64,000 nt of DNA from CAWGUU01 sp963825765 (GCA_963825765.1 CAWGUU010000009.1:186001-250000); one strand, 5' to 3'. Shown: positions 8,341 to 22,043, counted from the stretch's first letter. The notes: generated by a model from the letters alone, not told the origin. Translations and numbers: made by a program.

Positions 8341-9306
8341 CTAGACGGCCCGAATCTCCGGACGCCCGCCCTTGCCGGTGAGGATGGCCCCATCGTCGTC
8401 CTCGTCCGGGTCGGAGTCGGGATCGATCTCGCCGGAGCGGGTGGTCTCGTCGTCGATCGGCGCTGCCTTGGGCACCTCGATCTCCACGGTGACCGTGCCG
8501 TGCTCCTCCTCCCACCGCACCACATTGAGGGTGTTGGCGTACACGAGGAGGCGACCGAAGAAGAGCAGCCAGGCGATGATGGCGAACAGCACGCCGAGGG
8601 ATCCGTACAGGGCCGAGGCCGACGCCACCAGCCTGGGCACGTAGATGGAGCCCACCAGCTTGAGGATCTCGAGGCCGACGGCGCCGAGGATGGCGCCCGG
8701 CAGCAGCGCCCTCCAACCGACCTTGCGGTGGAGCATCACCTTCATCGTCCACAGCCACATGGCGGTGTTCAGGGCAACGCCGACCAGCACGCCCAGCGGT
8801 GTCAGGAAGCGGGGCAGCCAGTTGAGCGCCCCGCCGAGCCCGACCGTGGCCAGGAACAGCGGGCCGAACCCGGCCAGCCAGAGGAGGGCCGAAAGCTTGT
8901 CCTTCATCCCGCGGCCCTTGATCTGCCACGGGACGTTCACCGCGTACTGCATGGCGGCGACGAGGCCCAGGCCGGTCCACAGCAGGCCGCCGAGGCCGAT
9001 GATCGACGTCGCCTGGCGGCTGTTCTCGGCCGTCGTGATCATCTGCCGGACGGTGTCGGCGGCGGAACCGGTGAGGCCCAGGTTCTCGATCACCTGGTTG
9101 CTGATGTCGGGGTCCCCGCTCGCCACGAAACCGACGATCGACGTGGCTACCAGAAGCAGGGGGAACAGCGACATGAAGGCGGAGAGGGTGACGGCGGAGG
9201 CGAGATAGTTCCCGTTCAGCTCTCCGTACCGCAGCTGGACGGCCAGGGCGATCCGCAGCCACCCGAAGCCGCGGCGCCTGCTGAGGGCCTCCAGCCGCTT
9301 GCGCAT
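8341..9306 (-). CDS. YihY/BrkB-type integral membrane protein
   Basis: The 321-aa protein matches the YihY/UPF0761 (BrkB, formerly 'ribonuclease BN') membrane family, whose function is unsettled. Features include the N-terminal GNYLASAVTLSAFMSLFPLLL helix, IIGLGGLLWTGLGLVAAMQYAVNV, three further hydrophobic segments, and the conserved LYGSLGVLFAIIAWLLFFGRLLVYANTLN-type final helix region. A charged tail with an Asp-rich run (DSDPDEDDDG) follows. ATG 9306 is preferred over GTG 9312 because AGAAGG lies 5 nt upstream of the ATG and would abut the GTG. It is divergent from uppS with only ~21 bp between starts, so the two promoters must overlap the coding ends. Confidence 0.9.
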   Translation of the reverse strand: MRKRLEALSRRRGFGWLRIALAVQLRYGELNGNYLASAVTLSAFMSLFPLLLVATSIVGFVASGDPDISNQVIENLGLTGSAADTVRQMITTAENSRQATSIIGLGGLLWTGLGLVAAMQYAVNVPWQIKGRGMKDKLSALLWLAGFGPLFLATVGLGGALNWLPRFLTPLGVLVGVALNTAMWLWTMKVMLHRKVGWRALLPGAILGAVGLEILKLVGSIYVPRLVASASALYGSLGVLFAIIAWLLFFGRLLVYANTLNVVRWEEEHGTVTVEIEVPKAAPIDDETTRSGEIDPDSDPDEDDDGAILTGKGGRPEIRAV

Positions 9307-9327
9307 TGCCACCTTCTACCCTAGGGC

Positions 9328-10062
9328 GTGGACGAGAATCGGGTTCTGACCTTCGACGAGCTCGATCCCAACCGTATCCCCGTCCACATCGGCGTCGTGA
9401 TGGACGGCAACGGCCGCTGGGCCCAGAAGCGGGGGCTCCCGCGCACCGAGGGCCACGCCGCCGGCGAGGAGGCCCTGTTCGACACCGTGGAGGGGGCGCT
9501 GGACCTCGGCGTGAAGTGGCTGACCGTGTACGCCTTCTCCACCGAGAACTGGAAGCGGCCCGTCGACGAGGTGCGGTATCTGATGCGCTTCAACGAGGGG
9601 ATCCTGGTGCGGCGGCGGGACGAGCTGCACGACCGCGACGTCCGCATCCGCTTCACCGGCCGGCGGGACTGGCGGGTGCCCCGGCGGCTGGTGCGCCGGA
9701 TGGACGAGGCGTTGGAGCTGACGGCCAAGAACCGGACCATGACGCTCACCATCGCCTTCAACTACGGGGGCCGGGCCGAGATCGTCGACGCGGTGAAGTC
9801 GCTGCTGGCGTCGGGCGTGCCGGCCGACAAGCTCGACGAGCGGGGCATCCGGGCCCATCTGTACGCCCCGGACATGCCCGACCCCGACCTGGTGGTGCGG
9901 ACCTCGGGGGAGTACCGCATCTCGAACTTCCTGTTGTGGGAGCTGGCCTACTCCGAGCTCGTCTTCACCGACGTGCTGTGGCCCGACTTCCGCCGCGAGC
10001 ACCTGTTCGAGGCGGTGCGCGAGTTCCAGAGCCGAGACCGCCGCTTCGGCGCCATCGAGTAG
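9328..10062 (+). CDS. uppS: Isoprenyl (di-trans,poly-cis-undecaprenyl) diphosphate synthase
   Basis: This cis-prenyltransferase makes the polyprenyl diphosphate lipid carrier used for cell-wall and glycan synthesis. All family signatures are present: HIGVVMDGNGRWA with catalytic Asp26, GHAAGEEAL, TVYAFSTENWKRP, the AFNYGGRAEI segment and the C-terminal PDLVVRTSGEYRISNFLLWE. The RTSGE.R.SNF run binds diphosphate. Length (244 aa) is typical. The start is GTG 9328. The stop overlaps the GTG of recO by one base, the same uppS-recO coupling seen in other actinobacteria. Confidence 0.96.
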   Translation: MDENRVLTFDELDPNRIPVHIGVVMDGNGRWAQKRGLPRTEGHAAGEEALFDTVEGALDLGVKWLTVYAFSTENWKRPVDEVRYLMRFNEGILVRRRDELHDRDVRIRFTGRRDWRVPRRLVRRMDEALELTAKNRTMTLTIAFNYGGRAEIVDAVKSLLASGVPADKLDERGIRAHLYAPDMPDPDLVVRTSGEYRISNFLLWELAYSELVFTDVLWPDFRREHLFEAVREFQSRDRRFGAIE

Positions 10063-10791
10063 TGGGCCTGTACAGGGTCGAGGCGGTGGTGCTGCGCACC
10101 TGGCGCCTCGGGGAGTCCGACCGCATCGTCAACCTGCTGACGCCGGGCCGGGGCAAGGTGCGCGCCGTCGTCAAGGGCGTGCGGAAGACGAAGTCGCGGT
10201 TCGGGTCGCGGCTGGAACCGATGGTGCACGTGTCGTTGCTCTTGTACGAGGGTCGCGAGCTCGACATCGTCACCCAGGCCGAGACGGTCGAGGTCTTCCG
10301 CGCCGTTCGGGAGGACCTGGACCGGCTGGGGAAGGCGAACTCGCTGCTGGAGGCGGTGGACCAGGTGGCCCAGGAGGGCCACGCCAACGCCCGTCTCTAC
10401 CAGATGCTGCTCGGTGCCTTGCGGACGCTGGCTGCCCACGACGCCCCGCTGCTGGTGCCGGCGTTCTTCCTGAAGCTGCTGGCGGTGGAGGGCTTCCACC
10501 CCATGCTCGACGCCTGCGCGGTCTGCGGCTCGGATGTGGATCTGGTGGCGTTTGCCCAGGTGGAAGGGGGTGTCCTGTGCGGCGCGTGCGCGGGGGGCGT
10601 CGGCGGAATCCGTCGCCCTCTCGGCCGAGGGTCTGGCGTTGGTCCGCCGGATCCTGGGCGGCGACCTCGGTTCGGCGCTGAGCTCGCCACCAGGCCCGGC
10701 AACCGCGGAGGTGGCCCGCCTGGCGACGAGGGCCCTCGAGGGCCACCTCGAACGCCGATTGAAGTCGGTAGGAGTGATCCCGACAGCCTGA
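10062..10791 (+). pseudogene. recO: DNA repair protein RecO, frameshifted at a G homopolymer
   Basis: RecO loads RecA with RecR in the RecFOR pathway and anneals ssDNA. The N-terminal OB-fold (LYRVEAVVLRTWRLGESDRI, then GKVRAVVKGVRKTKSRFGSRLEP) starts at GTG 10062, overlapping the uppS stop. The zinc-binding cysteines C152/C155 and C173/C176 are in frame. Just after CGAC the frame is lost in a run of six G (10592-10597). Removing one G restores the expected continuation ASAESVALSAEGLALVRRIL and a normal end at TGA 10791, giving ~242 aa. As written, the upstream frame reads through into the next gene. A homopolymer assembly error is the simplest explanation, because the downstream frame keeps full RecO-like sequence; a recent real mutation cannot be excluded. 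Confidence 0.85.
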
Positions 10792-10845
10792 GTCGCCCGC
10801 CCAGACGCCGACCTCGGCCCGATTTCCCCCCATTTCCAGGTGAGT

Positions 10846-10880
10846 GTGCAAAAAGGTCGCTATATGCGACTATTTTGCAC
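10846..10880. promoter_or_regulatory. Inverted repeat upstream of the AbiEi/DUF559-like gene (candidate operator)
   Basis: The arms GTGCAAAAAGGTCGC (10846-10860) and GCGACTATTTTGCAC (10866-10880) are near-perfect reverse complements around a TATAT loop. A second short inverted repeat AGTCA...TGACT follows at 10881-10895. The element sits in an unusually AT-rich patch 43 bp before the ATG, where a promoter/operator would be. Binding by the downstream protein is inference from the autoregulation known for AbiEi-type antitoxins. Confidence 0.55.
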
Positions 10881-10922
10881 AGTCATCTGTTGACTGTCGC
10901 ACCCTGTCGATACATTTCAGCG

Positions 10923-11828
10923 ATGGAAGTCGATCGAATCGTGGCGCAGATCGCCGCCCGCCAGCTCGGCCTCTTCACATACGACCAAGCCGTCGGCTCG
11001 GGGGCCAGCGATGGCCTGATCAAGCATCGGGTGCGAATCGGCCGGTGGATACGGGTGGGCGGGGGCGTGTACCGGGTGGCGGGCGTCCCGGTGACGTGGC
11101 AGCAGCGGGCGCTGGCTGCGTGCCTGGTGGCGGGGCCGGGGGCGGTGGTGTCGCACCGGTCGGCGGCGGTGGTGTGGGGAGTGTCCGGCTTCCGGCCCGG
11201 GCCGCTCGAGATCACCGTGCCGGCCGGTCGCAGCGGCCGCAACTCTCTGGCCGAGGTGCACCGTTCCGATCGCCTCCCAACCCGCGACCGCACCACACGC
11301 CAGCGCATTCCGGTGACCCGGCCCGCCCGCACCGTGATCGACCTGGCCGGACGGGTGGGGCCGGCGCTCCTGGAGGAGGCGGTCGACGACGTGCTGTGCC
11401 GGCGGCTGGTGCCACTCGACAAGCTCCGGCGCCGTGCGGATGAGCTGGGCCGGCGGCGGGGGAGCCGGGCCCTGCGCACGGTCCTGGAGGCGTGGACGCC
11501 TGGCGCGCTGCCGGAGGGCGTGGCCGAGATGCGGATCGTGCGCCGGCTGGTGGCCGCCGGTCTGCCCGAACCCGTCCGCCAGCACGAGATCCGGCAGGAC
11601 GGCGAGCTCGTGGCCAGGGTCGACCTCGCCTACCCGGCGGAGCGGCTGGCCATCGAGCTCGACAGCTTCCGCTGGCACGCCGGGCGGGGGCCGTTCCGGA
11701 GCGATCGCCTCAGGGGGAACCGGATCGAGGCGGCCGGGTGGCGGGTCCTGCGGGCGACGCCGGAGGACGCCGAGCACGGCCACGACCTGATCCGGGCGGC
11801 GCGAGCACTCACGAAGGTGGCAGCGTGA
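10923..11828 (+). CDS. AbiEi-like / DUF559 domain protein
   Basis: This 301-aa protein has an N-terminal winged-helix 'AbiEi antitoxin' type domain: an IAARQLGLFTYDQAV..G helix pair followed by GRWIRVGGGVYRVAG. It then has a middle region (ITVPAGR...HRSDRLP...RIPVTRPARTVIDLAG) and a C-terminal DUF559 domain, a fold related to very-short-patch/restriction endonucleases. In DUF559 the run VDLAYPAERLAIELDSFRWH and the end GWRVLRATPED match the expected metal-binding Asp/Glu and His positions. Such genes are common in actinobacteria and usually lack a linked AbiEii toxin, as here. Function is unproven; a nuclease or transcriptional regulator is possible. The ATG follows an inverted repeat. Confidence 0.8.
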   Translation: MEVDRIVAQIAARQLGLFTYDQAVGSGASDGLIKHRVRIGRWIRVGGGVYRVAGVPVTWQQRALAACLVAGPGAVVSHRSAAVVWGVSGFRPGPLEITVPAGRSGRNSLAEVHRSDRLPTRDRTTRQRIPVTRPARTVIDLAGRVGPALLEEAVDDVLCRRLVPLDKLRRRADELGRRRGSRALRTVLEAWTPGALPEGVAEMRIVRRLVAAGLPEPVRQHEIRQDGELVARVDLAYPAERLAIELDSFRWHAGRGPFRSDRLRGNRIEAAGWRVLRATPEDAEHGHDLIRAARALTKVAA

Positions 11829-11880
11829 CCAGCGCCGATCCCGTGACCGGGGTCATCCCGCCCCCGGTACTCTCGTCCGG

Positions 11881-13197
11881 ATGCCGGATCCCACCGAAGC
11901 TGCGAACCTCACCGAACAGGTCGTCAACCTGGCCAAGCGGCGGGGCTTCGTCTTCCCGTCGAGCGAGATCTACGGCGGGTTCCGGTCCACCTACGACTAC
12001 GGCCCCCTCGGAGTCCTGCTCAAGCGCAACGTCATGGAGGCGTGGTGGCGGGCGATGGTGCAGGAGCGCGACGACATCGTCGGCCTCGACGCCGCCATCC
12101 TCATGGCGCCGAAGGTGTGGGAGGCGAGTGGCCACCTGGCTACGTTCACTGATCCTCTCGTGGACTGCCGCAACTGCAAGGAGCGGTGGCGGGCCGACCA
12201 GATCGGCGACTCCTGCCCCAACTGCGGATCCCACGACCTCACCGACGGCAGGCCCTTTCACCTCATGTTCAAGACCCACGTGGGCCCGGTGGAGGACGAC
12301 GGCGCCGTCGCCTACCTGCGCCCGGAGACGGCCCAGGGCATCTTCGTCAACTTCGCCAACGTGCTGCAGACCAGTCGGAAGAAGCCCCCCTTCGGCATCG
12401 CCCAGCAGGGAAAGTCCTTCCGGAACGAGATCACACCGGGCAACTTCATCTTCCGCACGCGCGAGTTCGAGCAGATGGAGATGGAGTTCTTCGTGCCGCC
12501 GGACCAGGGCCAGAAGTGGTTCGAGTACTGGTGCGAGGAGCGCATGCGCTGGTACACCGACCTGGGCATTCCCGCCGACAAGCTCAGGCTCCGTCACCAC
12601 GACAAAGAGGAGCTGTCGCACTATTCGACGGGCACCGCCGACGTCGAGTTCCTGTACCCGTGGGGGTGGGGCGAGCTGGAGGGCATAGCCAACCGCACCG
12701 ATTACGACCTCACCCAGCACGCCACGTTCTCGGGCGAGCGCCTGGAGTACTTCGACCAGGCCAGAAACGAGCGGTACGTGCCCCACGTGATCGAGCCGGC
12801 GGCCGGCGTGGGCCGGTCGATGATGGCCTTCCTGTTGGCCGCCTACGACGAGGACGAGGTCAACGGTGAGGCCCGCAGCGTGCTGCGCCTGCACCACCGG
12901 TTGGCGCCGATCAAGGTGGCGGTGCTGCCGCTGTCGAAGAAGGAGACGCTGACGCCGACGGCCAGGGAGGTCCTGCACCTCCTGCAGCCGCACTTCATGA
13001 CCGACTACGACGAGACGCAGTCGATCGGGCGCAGGTATCGGCGCCAGGACGAGGCCGGCACGCCGTTCTGCGTCACCGTCGACTTCGAGACGCTCGACGA
13101 CAGGGCCGTCACCATCCGCGACCGCGACACGCTGGCCCAGGACCGCATCCCGATCGACAAGCTTGTCGACGAGCTGCGGGCCCGCCTCGCCGCCTGA
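11881..13197 (+). CDS. glyS: Glycyl-tRNA synthetase (class II, homodimeric type)
   Basis: This enzyme charges tRNA-Gly with glycine. The 438-aa product is the single-chain alpha2-type GlyRS: the N-terminal KRRGFVFPSSEIYGGFRSTY segment, a zinc-ribbon-like insertion with CRNC and CPNC, motif 2 around GKSFRNEITPGNFIFRTREF, the glycine-pocket loop EFEQMEMEFF, motif 3 EPAAGVGRSMMAFL, and a C-terminal anticodon-binding domain (KVAVLPLSKKETL ... DFETL ... TIRDRDT). ATG 11881 lies 52 bp after the preceding gene. Complete, with no missing motif. Confidence 0.96.
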   Translation: MPDPTEAANLTEQVVNLAKRRGFVFPSSEIYGGFRSTYDYGPLGVLLKRNVMEAWWRAMVQERDDIVGLDAAILMAPKVWEASGHLATFTDPLVDCRNCKERWRADQIGDSCPNCGSHDLTDGRPFHLMFKTHVGPVEDDGAVAYLRPETAQGIFVNFANVLQTSRKKPPFGIAQQGKSFRNEITPGNFIFRTREFEQMEMEFFVPPDQGQKWFEYWCEERMRWYTDLGIPADKLRLRHHDKEELSHYSTGTADVEFLYPWGWGELEGIANRTDYDLTQHATFSGERLEYFDQARNERYVPHVIEPAAGVGRSMMAFLLAAYDEDEVNGEARSVLRLHHRLAPIKVAVLPLSKKETLTPTAREVLHLLQPHFMTDYDETQSIGRRYRRQDEAGTPFCVTVDFETLDDRAVTIRDRDTLAQDRIPIDKLVDELRARLAA

Positions 13198-13285
13198 GCC
13201 CGGCCCGGCGGCCGGCGTCCGCGGGCGCGGCCCGGGCAGGAACGGCGAGTTCGGGTCGTGGGGGGCTCAACTAGCATCGACTGCC

Positions 13286-15915
<2,630 letters not shown>

Positions 15916-15919
<4 letters not shown>

Positions 15920-17367
15920 CACTTCTGGACGAAGCGACTGCCGCGGTCGAAGGAGCTGTCGAGGCCGGCGCCACCTACGCCGACGCCCGCGCCATGCTCG
16001 TCACCACCGAGAGCCTGAGCGCCCGCGACGGCGTCCTCGAGCGGCTCAGCCGCAGCCAGCGGGCGGGGGTGGGCGTCCGCGCCCTGGTCGGATCCTCCTG
16101 GGGGTTCTTCGCGGTTCCGGAGCCGACCGGCGACCAGGCCAAACGAGCCGGACACCAGGCCACCGCCATCGCCAGGGCCTCGGCCATGGTCCCCGGCCCG
16201 CCGGTGGAGCTGGCCGACGTCGGCGTGGTCACTGCCCACTGGGATTCGACATGGACCGAGCACCCCCACGACGTGCCGGTGACCGAGAAGGCCGACCTGC
16301 TCGTGGCCGTCACGTCCACCATGGCCGCGGTCGAGGGCGTGTCGGTGGCCGAGGCCAGCATCACCAGCTGGGACACCGAGAAGGTGTTCGTCTCCAGCCA
16401 GGGCCACCGCATCTCCCAGCACCTCGTGGAATGCGGGGCGTCGATGAGCGCCACCGCGGTCGGCGACGACGAGACCCAGCGCCGCTCCTACGGCGGCATC
16501 GGCGGCCAGTGGGGAACCCGCGGCTACGAGCTGGTCCGGGAGGCCGACCTCGCCGGCAACGCCGGACGGGTGGCCGACGAGGCCGTCGCCCTCCTCACCG
16601 CGCCCCAATGCGAGCCGGGAACCGTCGACCTGATCCTGGGCAGCGAGCAGCTGGCCCTGCAGATCCACGAGTCGGTGGGCCACGCCATCGAGCTCGACCG
16701 CATCCTCGGGTGGGAGGCCGCCTTCGCCGGCACCAGCTTCCTCGACCTGAGCCAGCTCGGCACCTTCCGCTACGGGTCCGACCTGATGAACATCACCGCC
16801 GACGCCACCCTCCCCGGCGCCCTGGGCAGCTTCGGTTACGACGACGAGGGCACGCCCGCCCAGAACGTCGACATCGTGCGCGAAGGCGTGTGGGTCGGGG
16901 TCCTCTCGGGAAGGGACTCGGCCGCCCGCGCCGGCCTGCCCCCGGGCGGCATGGTGCGCTGCGACGGCTACGACCGCCTGCCGATGGTGCGGATGACCAA
17001 CGTCGGCCTGGTGCCGGGGGAGTCGTCGCTGGAGGAGATGATCGCCGCAACCGACGACGGCATCTTCATGGACACCAACCGGTCGTGGTCGATCGACGAC
17101 AAGCGGCTGAACTTCCAGTTCGGCTGCGAGATGGGCCGGGAGATCAAGGGCGGCCAGCTGGGCCGGCTGGTGCGCAACCCCACCTACACAGGCATCACCC
17201 CGCAGTTCTGGGGCTCGTTGGACATGCTCGGCAACGCCGGGGAGTGGATCTTCTGGGGGACGCCCAACTGCGGCAAGGGCCAGCCCATGCAGGTCGGCCA
17301 CACCGGCCACCCGTCGGTGCCCGCCCGCTTCCGCGGCGTCCGCGTCGGCGTGAGGGGGGGCGGGTGA
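15916..17367 (+). CDS. tldD: TldD-type metalloprotease subunit
   Basis: TldD with TldE/PmbA forms a heterodimeric zinc protease that trims unfolded or modified peptides (for example microcin and CcdA processing in E. coli). The 483-aa protein carries the metal motif HESVGH (His251, Glu252, His256), a GTPAQNVDIVREGV segment and the conserved C-terminal GREIKGGQLGRLVRNPTYTG. The start is TTG 15916, overlapping the ppdK stop by 3 bases. No ATG/GTG gives a complete N-terminus. It overlaps the next gene by one base (TGATG). The active-site subunit is this one; the partner lacks HExxxH. Confidence 0.9.
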
Positions 17368-18773
17368 TGGACCCCGAGCTGATCGCTCTCATGCGTGTCG
17401 GAGGCGACTCGTTGGACCTGCGCACCGTCGGGATGGACGTGCTGAGCAGGGTCGCGGGCCGGGGCGAGGCCGAGGTGATCGTCGAACAGGGCCGGTCGGC
17501 GGTGACCCGCTTCGCCAACTCGTTCATCCATCAGAACGTCGCCGACGACTGGCAGCGGGTGCGGCTCAAGGTCGTCACCGAGGGTCGCCTGGCCACCGGC
17601 ACCACCAACCGCCTCGACGCCGCCAGTCTCGACCGCCTCGTCGAGGACACCCTGCTGGCCGCCACCTACCGCCCCGTCGACCCCGACTGGCCCGGCGTGG
17701 GCCCGCCCGAGGCGTGGCTCACCGTCGACGACGACCACTACGACAAGGACACCCACTTCGCCGACCCGGCCAGCAGGGCCGAGGTGGTCAAGGAGTTCGT
17801 CACTGCCGGCCAGGCCGGCCAAGACGGGGACGCCGGGCCGGGCCTGGAGGCCGCCGGCTTCTGCTCCACCGACGGCTGGAAGACGTTCTTCGCCAACACC
17901 GACGACCACCGGGCCGAGGGCGAGGCGTCGCTGGCCACCATCGAGGGCATCCACCGCACGCCCGCAGACGACGGCGGCTGGCGGGCCGACGGCAGTGGCT
18001 GGCAGTCCTCCAGCCGCCTGAGCGACCTCGACGGGGCCGCCGCCGGCCGCATCGCCGCCGACAAGGCCCGGGCCGGCGCCTTCGCCGTCGACCTCGAGCC
18101 AGGCGTGTACGAGGTGGTGTTGGAGCCGGCGGCGGTCGCCGACATCGTCGGATTCCTGGCCGACGGGTTCAGCGCCAAGGCCTACCGCGAGGGAACGTCG
18201 TTCGTGAAGGCCAAGAAGCAGCAGTTCGACGCCGACATCAGCCTGTGGGACGACGCCCTCGACCCCCGTGCCATCGGGATGAGCTTCGACGCCGATGGAA
18301 CGCCGAAATCGGCTGTCGACCTGGTGTTGGAAGGGGTGTCCAACGCCCTCGTGCACGACCGGCGCACCGCGGCCAAGGCCAAGGTCCGCAGCAGCGGCCA
18401 CGGCATCGAGGGCGGGGAGACCTGGGGGCCGATGCCCTCCAACCTGTTCCTTGGCGAGGGTGACACCCCGCCCGCCGACCTCGTCGCCTCGGTTCGCAGG
18501 GGACTGCTGGTCACCGAGTTCTGGTACACCCGCCCGCTCGACCCCAAGACCCAGGTGGTCACCGGGCTCACCCGCAACGGCACATTCCTGATCGAGGACG
18601 GGGTGATCGTCGGCGCGGTCAAGAACCTGCGCTTCACCCAGTCCTATGTGGAGGCCCTCGGTCCCGGCAACGTCCTGGGCGTCGGCGACGACCCCCGCCT
18701 GTACGGCTCCACCTGCGTCGTCCCCAGCCTCCACCTGGCCTCCTGGAACTTCACCGGCGGCAGCAAGGCCTGA
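17367..18773 (+). CDS. pmbA: TldE/PmbA-type metalloprotease partner subunit
   Basis: The 468-aa product is the non-catalytic TldE/PmbA partner of the preceding TldD. It has the family architecture: an N-terminal domain with EVIVEQGRSAVTRFANSFIHQN, a middle region and a C-terminal beta-rich domain (VYEVVLEPAAVADIVGFL; FLIEDGVIVGAVKNLRFTQSYVEAL), without an HExxxH motif. ATG 17367 overlaps the tldD TGA, indicating stoichiometric coupled translation. Its function is known only by analogy with E. coli TldD/TldE. Confidence 0.88.
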   Translation: MDPELIALMRVGGDSLDLRTVGMDVLSRVAGRGEAEVIVEQGRSAVTRFANSFIHQNVADDWQRVRLKVVTEGRLATGTTNRLDAASLDRLVEDTLLAATYRPVDPDWPGVGPPEAWLTVDDDHYDKDTHFADPASRAEVVKEFVTAGQAGQDGDAGPGLEAAGFCSTDGWKTFFANTDDHRAEGEASLATIEGIHRTPADDGGWRADGSGWQSSSRLSDLDGAAAGRIAADKARAGAFAVDLEPGVYEVVLEPAAVADIVGFLADGFSAKAYREGTSFVKAKKQQFDADISLWDDALDPRAIGMSFDADGTPKSAVDLVLEGVSNALVHDRRTAAKAKVRSSGHGIEGGETWGPMPSNLFLGEGDTPPADLVASVRRGLLVTEFWYTRPLDPKTQVVTGLTRNGTFLIEDGVIVGAVKNLRFTQSYVEALGPGNVLGVGDDPRLYGSTCVVPSLHLASWNFTGGSKA

Positions 18774-18782
18774 CCGGGACGG

Positions 18783-18816
18783 TTCTCAGCGCGGCCACAG
18801 GCCAGGGCCGCGAGAA
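18783..18816 (+). terminator. Imperfect hairpin between tldE and dnaG
   Basis: TTCTC...GCGGCC pairs with GGCCGCGAGAA across a ~9-nt loop with a 3-nt bulge in the 50-bp gap. There is no T-tract, so it could be a weak terminator or a 5' leader hairpin of dnaG. Confidence 0.35.
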
Positions 18817-18823
18817 TGACGCC

Positions 18824-20601
18824 GTGGGCATCGTCACCGACGACATCGCCAGGGTGCGCGAGGCGACGGACTTCGTCGCGGTGGCGTCCGAGCACATCGC
18901 CCTCAAGCGGGTGGGCCGGCGGTGGGTGGGGCTGTGCCCGTTCCACGCCGAGAAGTCGCCGTCGTTCTCGGTCAACGGCGAGGAGGGACTGTATTACTGC
19001 TTCGGCTGCGGGGCCGGTGGCGACGCCATCCGCTTCGTGCAGGAGGTCGAGCACCTCGACTTCGCCGACGCCGTGGAGCGCCTTGCCGCCCGCGCCGGGC
19101 TCACCGTCCACTACGACACCGTGGCCGTCTCCCAGGAGCGCCAGCGACGGGCGACCCTGTTGGAGGCGGTGGCCAAGGCCACCGAGTGGTACCACCAGCG
19201 CCTCCTCTCGTCGCCCGACGCGGCCGCGGCGAGGGGCTACCTGCGCAGCCGCGGCTACGGCGGCGACGTGGCCCGGGCCTACCACCTGGGGTGGGCGCCC
19301 GACGCCTGGGACGGCCTGTCGCGGGCGCTCCACCTGCCCGACGACGTGCTGCGCGACGCGGGGCTGGGGCGGGTCAAAGGTCCCGGCCGCCAGCAGGACG
19401 AGTTCAGGGCCCGGCTGTTGTTCCCCATCTTCGACGTGCGCGGCGACCCGATCGCGTTCGGCGGCAGGTCCCTGCCGGGGGGCCATCCACCCAAGTACCG
19501 CAACTCCCCGGAATCGGTGCTGTACGCCAAGAGCCGCACCCTCTACGGGCTCAACTGGGCCAAGGGGCCAGTGGTGGAGGCGGGTGAGGTGATCGTCTGC
19601 GAGGGCTACACCGACGTCATCGGGCTGGCCATGGCCGGCCTGCCCCGGGCGGTCGCCACGTGCGGGACCGCCCTCACCGAGGATCACTTCCGGGTGCTCA
19701 AGAACTTCGCCCGCCGCGTGGTCCTGGCCTACGACGCCGACGCCGCCGGCCAGGCCGCGGCCGCCCGCTTCTACGACTGGGAGAAGCGCTTCGAGGTCGA
19801 CATCGCAGTGGCCGACCTTCCGCCCGGCAGCGACCCCGGCGACCTTGCCGCAACGGATCCCGCGGCCTTGAAGGCAGCCGTCGAGGACGCCCGGCCCTTC
19901 CTCGGCTTCCGGGTGGAACGGGCCCTGGCGGGAGCCGACATCCGATCCGCCGAGGGCCGGGTGAAGGCGGCGGAGGCGGCCGTGGCGGTGGTGCGCGAGC
20001 ATCCCGACGACCTCGTCCGGGACCAGTACCTGATGGAGATCGCCGACCGCGTGCGCATCCCCGCCGACCGCCTACGACTGCTCGCGGTCGGTCGCCCGAC
20101 TGCTGCCACGAGCAGAACAGCAGGGCCGGACGTCACCCGGCCCGAGCGCACCGCGCCCCCTCCGCCGGCGCCCGCGGGACCCGAGCTGGAGGCACTCCGG
20201 GTCGCCGTCAACCACCCCGAGGCGGTGGCCGCCAACCTCCACGAGGTCCTGTTCGCCGACCCTGCCGTGCTCGACGGCTACCGCGCCCTGCGTCGCTCGA
20301 CGACCCTTCACGAGGCCATCGCCGGTGCCGAACCGACCACCGCCGCGCTCCTCCAGCGCCTGGCCGTGGAGGACGACGAGTCCGATCCCGACGACGTGAT
20401 GGCGCGCCTGGCCGAGGAGGCGGCGAAGCGGGCGGTGGCCGACCTGGAGGTCGACGCCCGCCAGTCCGCCAACCCCAGGGACTACGCCGACGACATGGGC
20501 TGGCTCAAGCTGAGCATCGAGGAGCTGCGCGATCCGTCGGCCGCCGTCGAAGCCACCGGACGGTTGGTACGCTGGCTTATCCAACGGTTCGAGGAGCAAG
20601 G

Positions 20602-20605
<4 letters not shown>
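18824..20605 (+). CDS. dnaG: DNA primase
   Basis: DnaG synthesises RNA primers at the replication fork. The 593-aa protein shows the CHC2 zinc finger (CPFHAEKSPSF with C38, then YYCFGCGAGGDAI), the primase core (the FDVRGDPIAFGGRSL segment and KYRNSPES), the TOPRIM domain (VIVCEGYTDVI, then VLAYDADAAGQAA), and a C-terminal helical region ending in RWLIQRFEEQG that would bind DnaB. A Pro-rich linker (residues ~440-450) precedes the C-terminal domain. The start is GTG 18824. The TGA overlaps the ATG of the sigma factor gene (ATGA), the classical macromolecular-synthesis dnaG-rpoD coupling. Confidence 0.95.
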
Positions 20606-21981
<1,376 letters not shown>

Positions 21982-22020
21982 GCGCGGGCTCGACGACGAG
22001 TAGGACCCTCTCCCAACACC

Positions 22021-22043
22021 CTCGGGGGGCTCTGCCCCCCGAG
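22021..22043 (+). terminator. Intrinsic-terminator-like hairpin after rpoD
   Basis: CTCGGGGGG-CTCTG-CCCCCCGAG is a perfect 9-bp stem with a 5-nt loop, 40 bp after the rpoD stop. It is followed by a C-rich rather than T-rich tract, as is common in GC-rich actinobacteria. A second weaker hairpin (CGCCC-TTAC-GGGCG) follows at 22063-22076. Confidence 0.7.

Noticed and set aside
6422..9262. One 946-aa minus-strand ORF covering the S9 peptidase and part of the YihY gene
   Set aside because: Only the part from ATG 8320 is peptidase-like; the upstream part is the wrong frame of the YihY gene.
9306..11828. One 840-aa ORF joining recO with the DUF559 gene
   Set aside because: The fusion results from the G-run frameshift in recO and stop-free GC-rich sequence. 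The DUF559 protein has its own ATG and upstream regulatory region.
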